27,409 nucleotides of DNA from Burkholderiales bacterium (GCA_919902965.1 CAKKSJ010000128.1:1-27409); one strand, 5' to 3'; counted from the first letter of the stretch, positions 1 through 9,131 are shown. Notes: generated by a model not told the origin, from the letters alone. Program-made: numbers and translations.

Positions 1-574
1 TCGCGCCGTCGATCAGCGCGCACTCCTCGAGCTCGTACGGGATGGAGCGGAAGTAGCCCATCAGCAGCCAGGTGCAAAACGGAATCAGGAACGTCGGATA
101 AGTCAGGATCAGCGCCCAGCGCGTGTCGAACAGGCCGAGGTTCACCACGATCGCGGCAAGCGGAATGAAAAGTATGCTCGGCGGCACCAGGTAAGCAAGA
201 AAAATCGCCAGCCCGGTCTGCCTGGCGCCGCGAAAGCGCAGTCGTTCGATCGCGTATGCCGCAAACACGCTCGCGGCCAGCGAAACCACCGTCGACACCA
301 CCGAGATCAGGACGGTGTTCCACATCCACTGCGGATACTGCGTATTGAACAGCAGCTTTTCGAAATTCGCGAGCGTCGGATGGACGATCCAGAACGGATT
401 GGCGGCGCTGGAAACCAACTCCGCATTCGGTTTGAACGCCGTCATTCCCATCCAGTAGAACGGAAACAGCAGCACGAACAGGAACACGAGCAGGGGAATA
501 TACACGGTCACCCAGCGTCGCGGCAGCGACTCGAGGTAGTCCATGCCGCCTGCGGAAGCCTGCTTTTCGCTCAC
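1..574 (-). CDS. Carbohydrate ABC transporter permease, MalG/UgpE type (3' end cut by window edge)
   Basis: This is the second inner-membrane permease of the sugar importer. About 191 residues are visible; the C-terminus lies beyond base 1. The start is a GTG at 574 whose first bases overlap the TGA of the upstream permease (GTGA), so the two are translationally coupled. A purine-rich AGGGAGG lies just upstream. The protein begins MSEKQASAGG, then a hydrophobic helix at about residues 21-40, a periplasmic loop with NTQYPQWMWNT, and further helices. It ends at the binding-protein-dependent permease EAA signature (ELEECALIDGA), which docks on the ATPase. The signature and the partner genes make the family assignment secure. 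Substrate is inferred only from context. Confidence 0.93.
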   Translation of the reverse strand, partial: MSEKQASAGGMDYLESLPRRWVTVYIPLLVFLFVLLFPFYWMGMTAFKPNAELVSSAANPFWIVHPTLANFEKLLFNTQYPQWMWNTVLISVVSTVVSLAASVFAAYAIERLRFRGARQTGLAIFLAYLVPPSILFIPLAAIVVNLGLFDTRWALILTYPTFLIPFCTWLLMGYFRSIPYELEECALIDGA

Positions 575-1476
575 TTGTCCGATCCTCCCTGCTGCCAGGC
601 GCGGCGCTGGAGACCGAAGTAGCTAAACAATATCGCCGCCAGCAGGAACGGCACCATCGCGATGGCGATCGCCGCACCTTCGCCGAGCGCGCCGCCCGGT
701 ATGCCGCGCTGGAACGCGAGTGTCGCCATCAGGTGCGTCGCGTTGAGCGGCCCGCCGCGGGTGAGGACGTAGATCAGCTGAAAATCGGTGAAAGTGAACA
801 ACACGGAGAAGGTCATCACCACGGCGATGATCGGCGTCAGCATCGGCAGCGTGACATACCAGAACTTCTGCCACTCGCTCGCGCCGTCAAGGGACGCCGC
901 CTCGTACAGCGAGGGCGAGATTGTCTGCAGGCCGGCGAGCAAGGTGATCGCGACGAAGGGTACGCCGCGCCAGACATTGGCGATGATGGTCGATATGCGG
1001 GCAAGCCAGGGCTCGCCGAGGAAATTGATGTAGGTGTCGATCAGGCCCATTTTCACCAGGACCCAGCTCACGACCGAGAACTGCGCGTCGTAGATCCACC
1101 AGAAGGCAATCGCGGAGAGCGCGGTCGGCACGATGAAGGGCAGCAGCACGACCGCGCGCACGAACGACTTGAACGGCAGCTCGCGGTTGAGCAGCAGCGC
1201 GAGCCACAACCCGAGTCCGAACTTGATCGTGCTCGCCACCGCGGTGTAGAACAGCGTGTTGAACAGCGACAGGCGCGCGACCGAGTCGCCAAACAGGTAC
1301 TCGAAGTTCTCCAGGCCAACCCATTGGCCGGTCCGGCCTATCTTGGCGTCGGTGAAGCCCAGCCAGGTGCCCAGGCCGAGCGGGTAGGTGAGGAAGACGA
1401 TAAGCAGCGCCGCCGCGGGCAGCATGAACAGCGGCCCGAGGACGTTGCGGTTGTCGAAGAAACGGCTGAGCGACAT
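571..1476 (-). CDS. Carbohydrate ABC transporter permease, MalF/UgpA type
   Basis: First inner-membrane permease of the importer, 301 residues, normal length for this subfamily. The N-terminal helix covers about residues 12-38, and several further hydrophobic segments follow. The cytoplasmic EAA loop is at about 192-211 (EAASLDGASEWQKFWYVTLP), where the ATPase contacts the permease. The ATG start at 1476 has a GGAGGCAAGG-like purine stretch upstream on the coding strand. Its stop overlaps the start of the next permease. A 90-bp gap separates it from the binding-protein gene upstream, which usually reflects different mRNA levels for binding protein and permeases. Family assignment is strong; the sugar is not determined by sequence. 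Confidence 0.95.
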   Translation of the reverse strand: MSLSRFFDNRNVLGPLFMLPAAALLIVFLTYPLGLGTWLGFTDAKIGRTGQWVGLENFEYLFGDSVARLSLFNTLFYTAVASTIKFGLGLWLALLLNRELPFKSFVRAVVLLPFIVPTALSAIAFWWIYDAQFSVVSWVLVKMGLIDTYINFLGEPWLARISTIIANVWRGVPFVAITLLAGLQTISPSLYEAASLDGASEWQKFWYVTLPMLTPIIAVVMTFSVLFTFTDFQLIYVLTRGGPLNATHLMATLAFQRGIPGGALGEGAAIAIAMVPFLLAAILFSYFGLQRRAWQQGGSDK

Positions 1477-1566
1477 GGAGGCAAGGGTAGCCCCGGGATA
1501 GACGCCGGCTGGTGGCCGTGCGTTCGTCCCGGCGCTGGACCCAGGCAGGCCGGAAGCCTGCCCGAA

Positions 1567-2895
1567 TCAGACCTTGTAGTAGCGTTGTGCGCGCTTTTCG
1601 GCGCGCTCAGCGGCCTCTTTCGGCGTCTTCGATCCGCTCGCCGCTTCCGCGACCATGTTGACCAGGATGAAGTCCGCCATCGCCGCGGCCGAAGCGTAGC
1701 CGAGCGTCCCGGCGTGGCTGTGTGCCGTCATGTTCCTGACGCAGTCGCGGTAGGGTGTGTGCTTCGGATCGACGGTCCAGATCGGGTTGGAGTCGTAGGC
1801 TTTGAGCGGGTGCGTGATGTAGCCGATCGCCGCCTGCTGCCACGGTTCGTACTGCTCCTTTTCCATCATGAAGGCGATGTATGCCTTCGCCGCGTTCGGG
1901 AACTTCGAGTACTTGAACGCGAACGCCTGTGACATCAGGTGCAGCTCAGTCGGCTTGCCCGAGGGTCCGATCGGGTAGTTGGCGTGCCCGATATCGGAGA
2001 GCATCTCCTTGACCTTCGCGTCGGTCGAGGTCTTCACCGCGTAGTAGATCGAAATGCCGTTGTTGGTGATGCTTACCTGTCCGTCGACGAACGCCTTGTT
2101 GTTGTTCGGGTCCAGCCAGGACAGGGTGCCCGGCACGAAGGTGGCGTACAGCTCTTTGGCGTACTCCAGCGCCTTGATGGTTTCCGGGCTGTTGATCACG
2201 ACGTTGTTCTTCGCGTCCACCATCTTGCCGCCATGCGCCCACACCAGCCAGTGCACCCAGGAATTGCCGTCGCCGACCGCGTTGCCGAGCGCAAAGCCCG
2301 CCGGCGTATTTTTCGCTTTCATCGCCTTGCACAGCTCGAGGAAGCCTTTCAAATCCTTCGGGAACTCCTTGAAGCCTGCGGCCTGCATGTGGCTGATGCG
2401 GTGCACGAAGGTCGCGCCTGCGGCGCCGAGCGGGATGCCGATCCATTTGCCCGCGCGCTTGCCATAGGTTTCCGCCACCGGAAACCAGCCGCCGTACTTG
2501 GCGCCTAGGTAGTTGCCGACGTCCGAGAGATCGATCAGCTTGTCCGGGTACTGGTGCGGATCGTCGAACCAGCCATAGATCAGGTCCGGCCCCGAACCGA
2601 CGTTGGCCGCGACCGCGGCCTTGGGGCGCACGTCTTCCCAGCCCTCGTTGTCCACGCGTACCTCGACGCCGGTCTTCTGCGTGAATCGCTTCGTGTTGGC
2701 CATGAATGCGTCTTCGTCGCCGGCCACGAAACGCTTCCAGCGCAACACGCGCAGCTTGGCGCCTTTTTCGGGTTTCAGGTTGAGCGCCGGCGCGGCGCCC
2801 GCTTTTTTGCCCTGGGCGAGCACGTCGCCGGCGGTGAGGCCGGCGGCGAGGCCAGCGGACATTTTCAAGAAATTGCGACGATCGATATTGCTCAT
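1567..2895 (-). CDS. Extracellular solute-binding protein, family 1, Tat-exported
   Basis: Periplasmic sugar-binding protein of the importer, 442 residues. The N-terminus has a twin-arginine signal (DRRNFLKMSAGLAAGL, Arg6-Arg7) and probable cleavage after DVLAQ near residue 28, so it is exported folded. Tat export of an ABC binding protein is less common than Sec but is regular in this subfamily. The rest is the two-lobed family-1 fold, with typical blocks such as GSGPDLIYGW and VDGQVSITNNG. The start has a perfect AAAGGAGG ribosome-binding site. It sits between the ATPase and permease genes in one minus-strand operon. Lack of a lipobox Cys agrees with a soluble Gram-negative periplasmic protein. 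Confidence 0.95.
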   Translation of the reverse strand: MSNIDRRNFLKMSAGLAAGLTAGDVLAQGKKAGAAPALNLKPEKGAKLRVLRWKRFVAGDEDAFMANTKRFTQKTGVEVRVDNEGWEDVRPKAAVAANVGSGPDLIYGWFDDPHQYPDKLIDLSDVGNYLGAKYGGWFPVAETYGKRAGKWIGIPLGAAGATFVHRISHMQAAGFKEFPKDLKGFLELCKAMKAKNTPAGFALGNAVGDGNSWVHWLVWAHGGKMVDAKNNVVINSPETIKALEYAKELYATFVPGTLSWLDPNNNKAFVDGQVSITNNGISIYYAVKTSTDAKVKEMLSDIGHANYPIGPSGKPTELHLMSQAFAFKYSKFPNAAKAYIAFMMEKEQYEPWQQAAIGYITHPLKAYDSNPIWTVDPKHTPYRDCVRNMTAHSHAGTLGYASAAAMADFILVNMVAEAASGSKTPKEAAERAEKRAQRYYKV

Positions 2896-2919
2896 GGGTA
2901 CGCCTCCTTTGGGTTGGTG

Positions 2920-3975
<1,056 letters not shown>

Positions 3976-3977
3976 GG

Positions 3978-4679
3978 TCAGCTGCCTGCGCTCCATTCCT
4001 TGATGTATCGATTGTGTGTCTGGTTCATATGCCGCCGCATCGCGCTGCGCGCTGCGCGCGGATCGCGCCGCAGTATCGCGCTGACGATCGCCTGGTGCTC
4101 GCGCACCGTTTCGGCCGCCATCCTCGGGTACTCGAGCTTGCGCTCCAGGCTGCGGTACAGCGGCCCCATGCGCTGGTCCCACAGCGTCTGCACCACCAGC
4201 ACCAGCGCGCTGTTGCCGCTCGCCTCGGCTATGCTTACATGGAACAAGCGGTCCGCGGCGAGCGGGTTGTGATCGTGTTTGCTTTCCTTGATCACGCCGG
4301 CGTGAGCCGCGCGTATTGCGCGGACGTGTTCCGGGTTTGCGTTCTTCGCCGCCAAGGCTGCGCACTCGCTCTCGATCAGCCAGCGCGCGTGTATCACTTC
4401 AAAGGGCCCCGAAGCGCCCTGGAGGGCGTCGCGCCGGTGCCGTTTTCCCGGCTGGGTGACATAGATTCCTGAACCCACGCGCACGTCGAGCAGGCCCTCG
4501 ACTTCAAGCGCGATCAGCGCCTCGCGCACCGAGGGCCGGGAGACACCGAGTTGTTTCGCCAGATTGCGCTCCGGCGGCAGTCGCGAGCCGGCCGTGTATT
4601 CGCCGTCGCTGATCAGCACGCTGATCTGATCGGCGATCTGGCGGTACAGGCGGCGCGGCTCTACGGTTTGCAGCGGCAT
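3978..4679 (-). CDS. GntR family transcriptional regulator, FadR/FCD subgroup
   Basis: DNA-binding regulator of 233 residues. The N-terminal winged helix-turn-helix covers about residues 8-76, with the family signature RLPPERNLAKQLGVSRPSVR. The C-terminal FCD ligand domain keeps the metal-binding set Asp143, His147, His195 and His217, so it should bind a metal-coordinated carboxylate such as a sugar acid. I chose the ATG at 4679 (MPLQTVEPRR): the open frame runs to 4760, but that extension carries no domain and covers the operator. It is first in the minus-strand operon, 2 nt before the ATPase, and divergent from the SDR gene. A FadR-type palindrome 67 bp upstream suggests self-regulation and control of both arms. 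Confidence 0.93.
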   Translation of the reverse strand: MPLQTVEPRRLYRQIADQISVLISDGEYTAGSRLPPERNLAKQLGVSRPSVREALIALEVEGLLDVRVGSGIYVTQPGKRHRRDALQGASGPFEVIHARWLIESECAALAAKNANPEHVRAIRAAHAGVIKESKHDHNPLAADRLFHVSIAEASGNSALVLVVQTLWDQRMGPLYRSLERKLEYPRMAAETVREHQAIVSAILRRDPRAARSAMRRHMNQTHNRYIKEWSAGS

Positions 4680-4745
4680 GGAAATTGGTCGGTGGGGGAA
4701 GCGCGATCGAGAAGGGAAGCATAGCCGCGGCCTTCGACTTTGGTC

Positions 4746-4762
4746 AAGTGGTCGGACCAATT
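4746..4762. promoter_or_regulatory. Predicted FadR-type operator between the gntR and SDR genes
   Basis: The sequence AAGTGGTCGGACCAATT holds a perfect inverted repeat TGGTC-G-GACCA (4749-4759). It closely resembles the FadR consensus (AACTGGTCNGACCAGTT) and the TGGTNNNACCA class of FCD-regulator sites. A further TGGTC half-site lies at 4741-4745. It falls in the 202-bp gap between the divergent regulator and SDR genes, an expected place for one operator serving both promoters. The match is seen directly; its link to the neighbouring regulator is inference. Confidence 0.75.
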
Positions 4763-4881
4763 ATGTGCTTATCCTATTGCGCGCGGGCAGGGACATTGCT
4801 ATGCTGCGTCGCAACAACACGGCTGGCTTTTGGTTGCTTTATTTTTTGCGCGTATGATTCGCGCGACTAAGGGGAAATTCA

Positions 4882-5622
4882 ATGAGCGCAAGGCTGACAG
4901 GCAAGACGGCATTTATCACGGCTGCGGGGCAGGGCATGGGCAAGGCTGCAGCCCTCGCATTCGCGCGCGAAGGCGCGAAAGTCTGGGCAACTGACCTTAA
5001 ATCGGGGCTGTTGGACGAACTCGACGGCGTCGCCGGCATAAGCACGCGCCAGCTGGACGCCACCGACGAGCTGGCCATCGCGAATCTTGCCGCGGAGGTC
5101 GGCACGGTCGACGTGCTGCTTAATTGTGCCGGCTATGTGCACCACGGCAGCGTCCTCGATTGTGCGCCCGCGGACTGGGATTTCAGCATGAACGTGAATG
5201 TGCGCTCCATGTATCTGGTATCACGCGCGTTTCTGCCGGGCATGCTGGCGAAAAATAGCGGCTCGATTATCAATATGGCGTCCATCGCCTCGAGCATCAA
5301 GGGCCTGCCCAATCGCTGTGTGTACGGGACTTCCAAGGCTGCGGTGATAGGCCTGACCAAGTCGATTGCGGCCGATTACGTCAAGCAGGGCGTGCGCTGC
5401 AATGCGGTCTGCCCGGGAACCATCGACACACCCTCGCTGGCGGAGCGCATCAACGCACTGCCCGACCCGGTGCAGGCGCGCAAGGACTTCATCGCGCGCC
5501 AGCCCATGGGCCGCTTGGGTACGGTCGAGGACATGGTGCCGCTGTTCGTCTACCTCGCTTCGGACGAGTCCAGCTTTGCCACCGGGACCACCTTCTCCGT
5601 GGACGGCGGCATGACGATTTGA
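4882..5622 (+). CDS. SDR family oxidoreductase, probable 2-keto-3-deoxy-L-fuconate dehydrogenase
   Basis: NAD(P)-dependent dehydrogenase of 246 residues, the usual size for a classical short-chain dehydrogenase. It has the cofactor motif TAAGQGMG (13-20), NCAG at 81-84 in place of NNAG, catalytic Ser134, Tyr148 and Lys152 (YGTSK), and the PGTIDTPSL segment. As I recall them, the blocks VHHGSVLDC, WDFSMNVNVRSMYL and NRCVYGTSKAAVIGLTKS closely match mammalian DHRS6/BDH2. Bacterial relatives of that group include 2-keto-3-deoxy-L-fuconate dehydrogenase. The next gene encodes a matching hydrolase, which favours this role, but other short hydroxy-acid substrates are possible. GGGGAAA precedes the ATG. 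A promoter must lie in the divergent gap with the FadR-type site. Confidence 0.85.
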   Translation: MSARLTGKTAFITAAGQGMGKAAALAFAREGAKVWATDLKSGLLDELDGVAGISTRQLDATDELAIANLAAEVGTVDVLLNCAGYVHHGSVLDCAPADWDFSMNVNVRSMYLVSRAFLPGMLAKNSGSIINMASIASSIKGLPNRCVYGTSKAAVIGLTKSIAADYVKQGVRCNAVCPGTIDTPSLAERINALPDPVQARKDFIARQPMGRLGTVEDMVPLFVYLASDESSFATGTTFSVDGGMTI

Positions 5623-5724
5623 CGCCTGCGCGGGACTTTTGGCGCGCAGAAGCGACACTCTCCCGCCCTGAGGCTATGATCGCGGCTTGATTCTCCGTCG
5701 TAGCCAGGAATACTGGAGGAACGC

Positions 5725-5756
5725 GCAAATTTTCCCGGAAATAGTTGGGAATTTGC
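5725..5756 (+). promoter_or_regulatory. Hairpin in the SDR-FAH intergenic region
   Basis: GCAAATTTTCCC (5725-5736) can pair with GGGAATTTGC (5747-5756), leaving a 2-nt bulge and a 10-nt loop. It lies in the AT-rich 220-bp gap between the SDR and FAH genes. There is no T-tract directly after it, so it is not a standard terminator. It could be an operator, a processing site or an attenuator. I see no FadR-type palindrome in this gap. Confidence 0.35.
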
Positions 5757-5842
5757 CAATTGCTAAGTAAAATACTCGAAATTCCTGAGTGAAATACCCT
5801 GCTTTTTTGGTTTGAGTCCGGGTTCCCTGATACGGAGAAAAC

Positions 5843-6691
5843 ATGAAACTTTGTCGTTACGGTAAGAATGGCTTCGAGAAGCCGGGCATGATCGATGCCC
5901 AGGGCAACATCCGCGAGCTGTCCGCCGTGGTGGAGCAAATCGACCAAGGGACGATTTCGCCGGCGGGTCTGGCGAAGCTGCGCAAAATCAAGGCCGAGAC
6001 GCTGCCGCTGGTAAAGGGCGAACCGCGTCTGGGCGTGCCCTATGTCGGGATTTCCAAGTTCATCGCCATTGGCCTGAATTACGCCGACCATGCTCAGGAA
6101 GTGAACATGGCCTTCCCGCCCGAGCCCATCGTGTTCATGAAGGCCACGACTTCGATCAACGGCCCGAACGACAAGGTCGTCGTACCGCGCAATTCGACCA
6201 AACTCGACTGGGAAGTCGAATTGGGTGTGGTCATCGGCAAGAAGGCGCAGTACGTGTCCGAGGACAAGGCGCTGGACCATGTTGCCGGTTATTGCATCAT
6301 CAACGACATATCCGAGCGCGGCTTCCAGCTGCAGTCCAGCCAGTGGGACAAGGGCAAGGGTTGCGATACCTTCGGGCCTATCGGTCCCTGGCTAGTGACC
6401 ACCGACGAGATCCGCGATCCCCAGAACCTGGACATGTGGCTGGATGTGAACGGCCGGCGCATGCAAAAGGGCAATACGCGCACCATGATTTTCGGCGTTG
6501 CCAAACTGGTGTCCTACTGCAGCCAGTACATGACACTGTTGCCGGGCGATATCATCACCACCGGCACGCCGCCCGGGGTGGGCATGGGCCGGAAACCCGA
6601 ACCGGTGTGGCTGAAGCCAGGCGACGTGATGAATCTGGGCATCCAGGGTTTGGGCGAGCAGCGCCAGGAAGTGGTCGCTTACCCCGGCTGA
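5843..6691 (+). CDS. Fumarylacetoacetate hydrolase family protein, probable 2,4-diketo-3-deoxy-L-fuconate hydrolase
   Basis: Cytosolic metal-dependent C-C hydrolase of 282 residues. The N-terminal cap region (1-65) is followed by the FAH domain, with IGLNYADHA (76-84), metal ligands Glu124 and Glu126 in DWEVELGVV, and Asp155 in NDISERGFQ. The block SQWDKGKGCDTFGPIGPW is typical of the subgroup often labelled ureidoglycolate lyase, which contains 2,4-diketo-3-deoxy-L-fuconate hydrolase. That enzyme splits the product of the SDR step into pyruvate and lactate. Placement after the SDR and opposite a sugar importer supports this. An exact substrate cannot be proved from sequence. The ATG is preceded by CGGAGAAAAC. 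Confidence 0.88.
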   Translation: MKLCRYGKNGFEKPGMIDAQGNIRELSAVVEQIDQGTISPAGLAKLRKIKAETLPLVKGEPRLGVPYVGISKFIAIGLNYADHAQEVNMAFPPEPIVFMKATTSINGPNDKVVVPRNSTKLDWEVELGVVIGKKAQYVSEDKALDHVAGYCIINDISERGFQLQSSQWDKGKGCDTFGPIGPWLVTTDEIRDPQNLDMWLDVNGRRMQKGNTRTMIFGVAKLVSYCSQYMTLLPGDIITTGTPPGVGMGRKPEPVWLKPGDVMNLGIQGLGEQRQEVVAYPG

Positions 6692-6773
6692 GCGCTTGTC
6701 GGGCCACCTAGCCCGGTACGTGGTGCAGGCCGGGCTGCGTCAAAAGCCTGCGGCGCTTTAATTCACCCTCGAC

Positions 6774-8018
6774 ATGAAAATAGCCGTATTGGGCGCCGGC
6801 GTGGTCGGCGTGACCAGCGCCTGGTATCTGGCCCGCGCCGGGCATGAGGTCACGCTCATCGACCGCCAGGATGCGGCCGCGATGGAAACCAGCTACGCCA
6901 ATGGCGGGCAGATTTCCATCAGCCACTCCGAACCCTGGGCCAATCCGGGGACGCCGAAGCAAGTGCTCAAATGGCTGGGGCGCGCGGACGCGCCGATGCT
7001 GTTCCGCCTGCGCGCCGACCCCTACCAGTGGACCTGGGGCCTCGCCTTCCTGCGCGAGTGCCTGCCCGCGCGCACGCGCGCCAATGCGGCGCAGATCGCC
7101 GCGATCAACCGCTACAGCCGGCTCAAGTTGCACGCACTGCGCGCCGAAACCGGCATTCAGTACGAGCAGCAGACGCGCGGCATCCTGAGCATCTACGAAG
7201 GCCGCCAGGCACTGGAGGAGGCGGTTGCGGCCGCTGCCCTGGAAAAAATGCACGGCATCGACTTGCGCGTGCTGAGCGCGGACGAATGCGTGGCGCTGGA
7301 GCCGGCGCTGGTCGAGCGCGCCGGGCACATCGCCGGGGGCGTGCACGCCGCGGCGGACGAGTCGGGCGACGCGCACCAGTTCACGCAGCAGCTGGCGCGG
7401 CTTTGCGCGGCGCAGGGCGTGCAGTTCCGCTATGGCAGCAGCGTGGCGCGCATCGAGGCCGCAGGCGGACGCGTGGCTGCTGTGGTATTGAGCACCGGTG
7501 CGACCCTGGCGGCCGATGCCTACGTGATGGCACTGGGCAGCTACAGCCCCCTGCTGCTGCGCCCGATCGGCATATCGATTCCGGTCTATCCGCTGAAAGG
7601 CTATTCCATCACCATCCCGCTCGCCGAAGGCGACGTGGCGCCGCGCATCAGCCTGAGCGACAGCGGCCACAAGCTGGTGATGTCGCGCCTCGGCGACCGG
7701 CTGCGCGTGGCCGGCACAGCCGAACTCACCGGTTACGATACTTCGATCAACGAAGCTCGCTGCCGCGCCATCGTTCGCCGCAGCTTCGAGCTGTTCCCGA
7801 AAGCCGGCCGGCCGGAACACGCGCAGTTCTGGGCCGGCCTGCGCCCGGCAACGCCCGGCGGCGTGCCCTGCATCGGCCGCACGCGCTATCCCAATCTGTA
7901 CCTCAACACTGGCCACGGCACCCTCGGCTGGACCATGGCCTGCGGTTCGGGCGCGGCGATAGCGGAAATAGTCAGCGGCAGAAAGCCGGAAACCGAATTC
8001 CGCTTTTTGGGCGCCTAG
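6774..8018 (+). CDS. dadA: D-amino acid dehydrogenase, FAD-dependent
   Basis: Oxidises D-amino acids (typically D-alanine) to 2-oxo acids at the inner face of the membrane, passing electrons to the respiratory chain. It has 414 residues, the usual length. The N-terminal Rossmann FAD site is VLGAGVVGVTSAWYLA (5-20) with the acidic LIDR end at about 28. Next come the family block ETSYANGGQISISHSEPWANP (starting near 38) and the C-terminal GLRPATPGGVPCIG and NTGHGTLGWTMACGSG blocks, which contact FAD. No alanine racemase gene is beside it. Its 3' end lies 27 bp from the broken integron integrase, so the recombination that truncated intI stopped just outside this gene. The upstream gap has only weak hairpins (for example 6710-6736). 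Confidence 0.94.
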   Translation: MKIAVLGAGVVGVTSAWYLARAGHEVTLIDRQDAAAMETSYANGGQISISHSEPWANPGTPKQVLKWLGRADAPMLFRLRADPYQWTWGLAFLRECLPARTRANAAQIAAINRYSRLKLHALRAETGIQYEQQTRGILSIYEGRQALEEAVAAAALEKMHGIDLRVLSADECVALEPALVERAGHIAGGVHAAADESGDAHQFTQQLARLCAAQGVQFRYGSSVARIEAAGGRVAAVVLSTGATLAADAYVMALGSYSPLLLRPIGISIPVYPLKGYSITIPLAEGDVAPRISLSDSGHKLVMSRLGDRLRVAGTAELTGYDTSINEARCRAIVRRSFELFPKAGRPEHAQFWAGLRPATPGGVPCIGRTRYPNLYLNTGHGTLGWTMACGSGAAIAEIVSGRKPETEFRFLGA

Positions 8019-8045
8019 ATCGATGCGGTCAAATGGGCTCAGTAC

Positions 8046-8342
8046 CCCGCGCACACGCACCACGCCATCTATCCACGGCAGATCGACCTGCAACACCTCG
8101 CGATACAGAAACAACAATGCAGACAATGCTTGATTTTGTGTCGAGGCGGCCACGCGACCGACGGTGGCGAGGTGCGACAGAAACGTTTCGACCTGGGGCC
8201 CGCCCATCTCCCGCGGATGCGTCCTGCCGTGAAAGAAAATGAAACGACGTATCCAATGCAGGTAAGCGTCCTCCGTGCGCATGCTGTAGTGCTTCACGCG
8301 CAACCGGTCACGCACCTGGTCGAGCAGGCGAGGTTCGGGCAT
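8046..8342 (-). pseudogene. intI: Truncated integron integrase (N-terminal fragment)
   Basis: The first about 99 codons read as the N-terminal SAM-like DNA-binding domain of an integron tyrosine recombinase. Landmarks are LLDQVRDRLRVKHYSMRTED, AYLHWIRRFIFFHG, a THP-rich turn, VETFLSHLA, ASTQNQALSALLFLYREVL and DLPWIDGVVR. IntI1 has the same blocks in the same order. A functional IntI has about 320-340 residues. Here similarity stops near 8046 and the frame runs into the antisense of dadA. The whole catalytic domain (Arg, Lys, His-x-x-Arg, His, Tyr) is missing, so the product cannot recombine DNA. Direction is opposite to the cassettes, as in all integrons. AGGGGACACC precedes the ATG. Confidence 0.9.
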
Positions 8343-8365
8343 GGTGTCCCCTGGTAGCTGCGATT

Positions 8366-8381
8366 CTGTGCGAACGTACAG
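8366..8381. promoter_or_regulatory. LexA (SOS) box upstream of intI
   Basis: The 16-mer CTGTGCGAACGTACAG fits the LexA consensus CTGT-N8-ACAG exactly. It lies 24 bp upstream of the intI start, where LexA sites control integrase promoters in mobile and chromosomal integrons. The motif is seen directly. LexA control of intI is established for other integrons and inferred here. Confidence 0.8.
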
Positions 8382-8496
8382 GTGCCTATTCCGGTTGACG
8401 TAATTGAGGAATCAAAGACTTAAGCGTAGGCTGACCGTGCTAGACCCCGCCTTTGGGGTTTTATACAGCCCTTTTTAGGGGGCGACTTCGTTAGGC
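8382..8496 (+). other. Probable attI region and first cassette junction
   Basis: This is the stretch between the intI promoter and the first cassette. It ends in a core site GTTAGGC at 8490-8496 (GTTRRRY), the expected attI x cassette crossover. A TTGACG at 8395-8400 could be the -35 of a cassette promoter, but the matching -10 (around ACTTAA, 8418) is poor. A small hairpin ACCCC/GGGGT (8444-8459) followed by TTTTAT may act as a weak terminator. The position and core site are convincing; secondary integrase-binding sites cannot be assigned by eye. Confidence 0.55.
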
Positions 8497-8507
8497 GCAC
8501 TCAGTTC

Positions 8508-9131
8508 ATGAGCCACAAGATCGCGGGCATTCTCTTCGATATTGGTGGGGTGCTTGTGGCGCTCGACGGGGTGCCGTCTATGGCAAAGCTGCTCGGCGTG
8601 GAGCCCCAGCACGAAGCTCTCCACGCAATGTGGATCGCATCGCCGTCGGTCGTGGCACACGAAACCGGGAAGATAGATGCGGCAGCGTTCGCAGCTGGCG
8701 TCGTAGCGGAACTCAGATTGCCAGTCACCGCCGACTGCTTCCTGCAGGATTTCTGCAACTGGCCGACGGGGCTCTTGCCAGGTGCGCTGCAGCTGTTGGA
8801 TGAAATACCGGGCACCTATCACGTGGCCGCGCTGAGCAACACGAGTGCGGTGCATTGGGACAAGATCCGGGCAATGGGATTAGTGGACCGGTTCGACCAG
8901 ACGTATCTGTCACACCAGATTGGATGTTTGAAACCCGCCACCGGGGCCTTCCTGGTCGCGCTCGAAGGAATGGGCCTCTCACCGTCGGACGTCCTGTTTC
9001 TGGATGACGGATTGCGGAACATTGATGCGGCGGTGAAACTGGGGATGCATGCTCATGTGGCAAGAGGGCCCGAGGAGGCAAGGCGTGTTCTCGCACAATA
9101 CGGCGTCGTTCCTTCAAGCGCCGGCGCCTAA
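8508..9131 (+). CDS. HAD superfamily phosphatase-like hydrolase (integron cassette 1)
   Basis: Cytosolic HAD-like hydrolase of 207 residues. Motif I is FDIGGVL with nucleophile Asp11; the usual second Asp is Gly13, as in the YihX-like branch (FDLGNV). Motif II is LSNTS (Ser110), motif III is Lys142 in GCLKPATGAF, and motif IV is FLDDGLRNI (Asp166, Asp167). The cap is the short alpha-helical type. Substrate is unknown; family members act on sugar phosphates or haloacids. It is the first cassette: the ATG is 12 bp after the attI core site, and its TAA stop forms part of the attC R'' box (GCCTAAC). This tight packing is characteristic of cassette genes. Confidence 0.88.
   Translation: MSHKIAGILFDIGGVLVALDGVPSMAKLLGVEPQHEALHAMWIASPSVVAHETGKIDAAAFAAGVVAELRLPVTADCFLQDFCNWPTGLLPGALQLLDEIPGTYHVAALSNTSAVHWDKIRAMGLVDRFDQTYLSHQIGCLKPATGAFLVALEGMGLSPSDVLFLDDGLRNIDAAVKLGMHAHVARGPEEARRVLAQYGVVPSSAGA

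Noticed and set aside
733..1932. A 399-codon plus-strand frame opposite the permease and binding-protein genes
   Set aside because: Antisense shadow; the minus-strand proteins carry clear family motifs and this one does not.
6708..8342. A 544-codon minus-strand open frame covering dadA
   Set aside because: Only its first about 99 codons are integrase; the rest is the antisense of dadA, with low-complexity Ala/Arg/His composition and no domain.
8444..8464. Possible terminator in the attI region
   Set aside because: The stem is only 5 bp and the T-run is short; not strong enough to list as a terminator feature.
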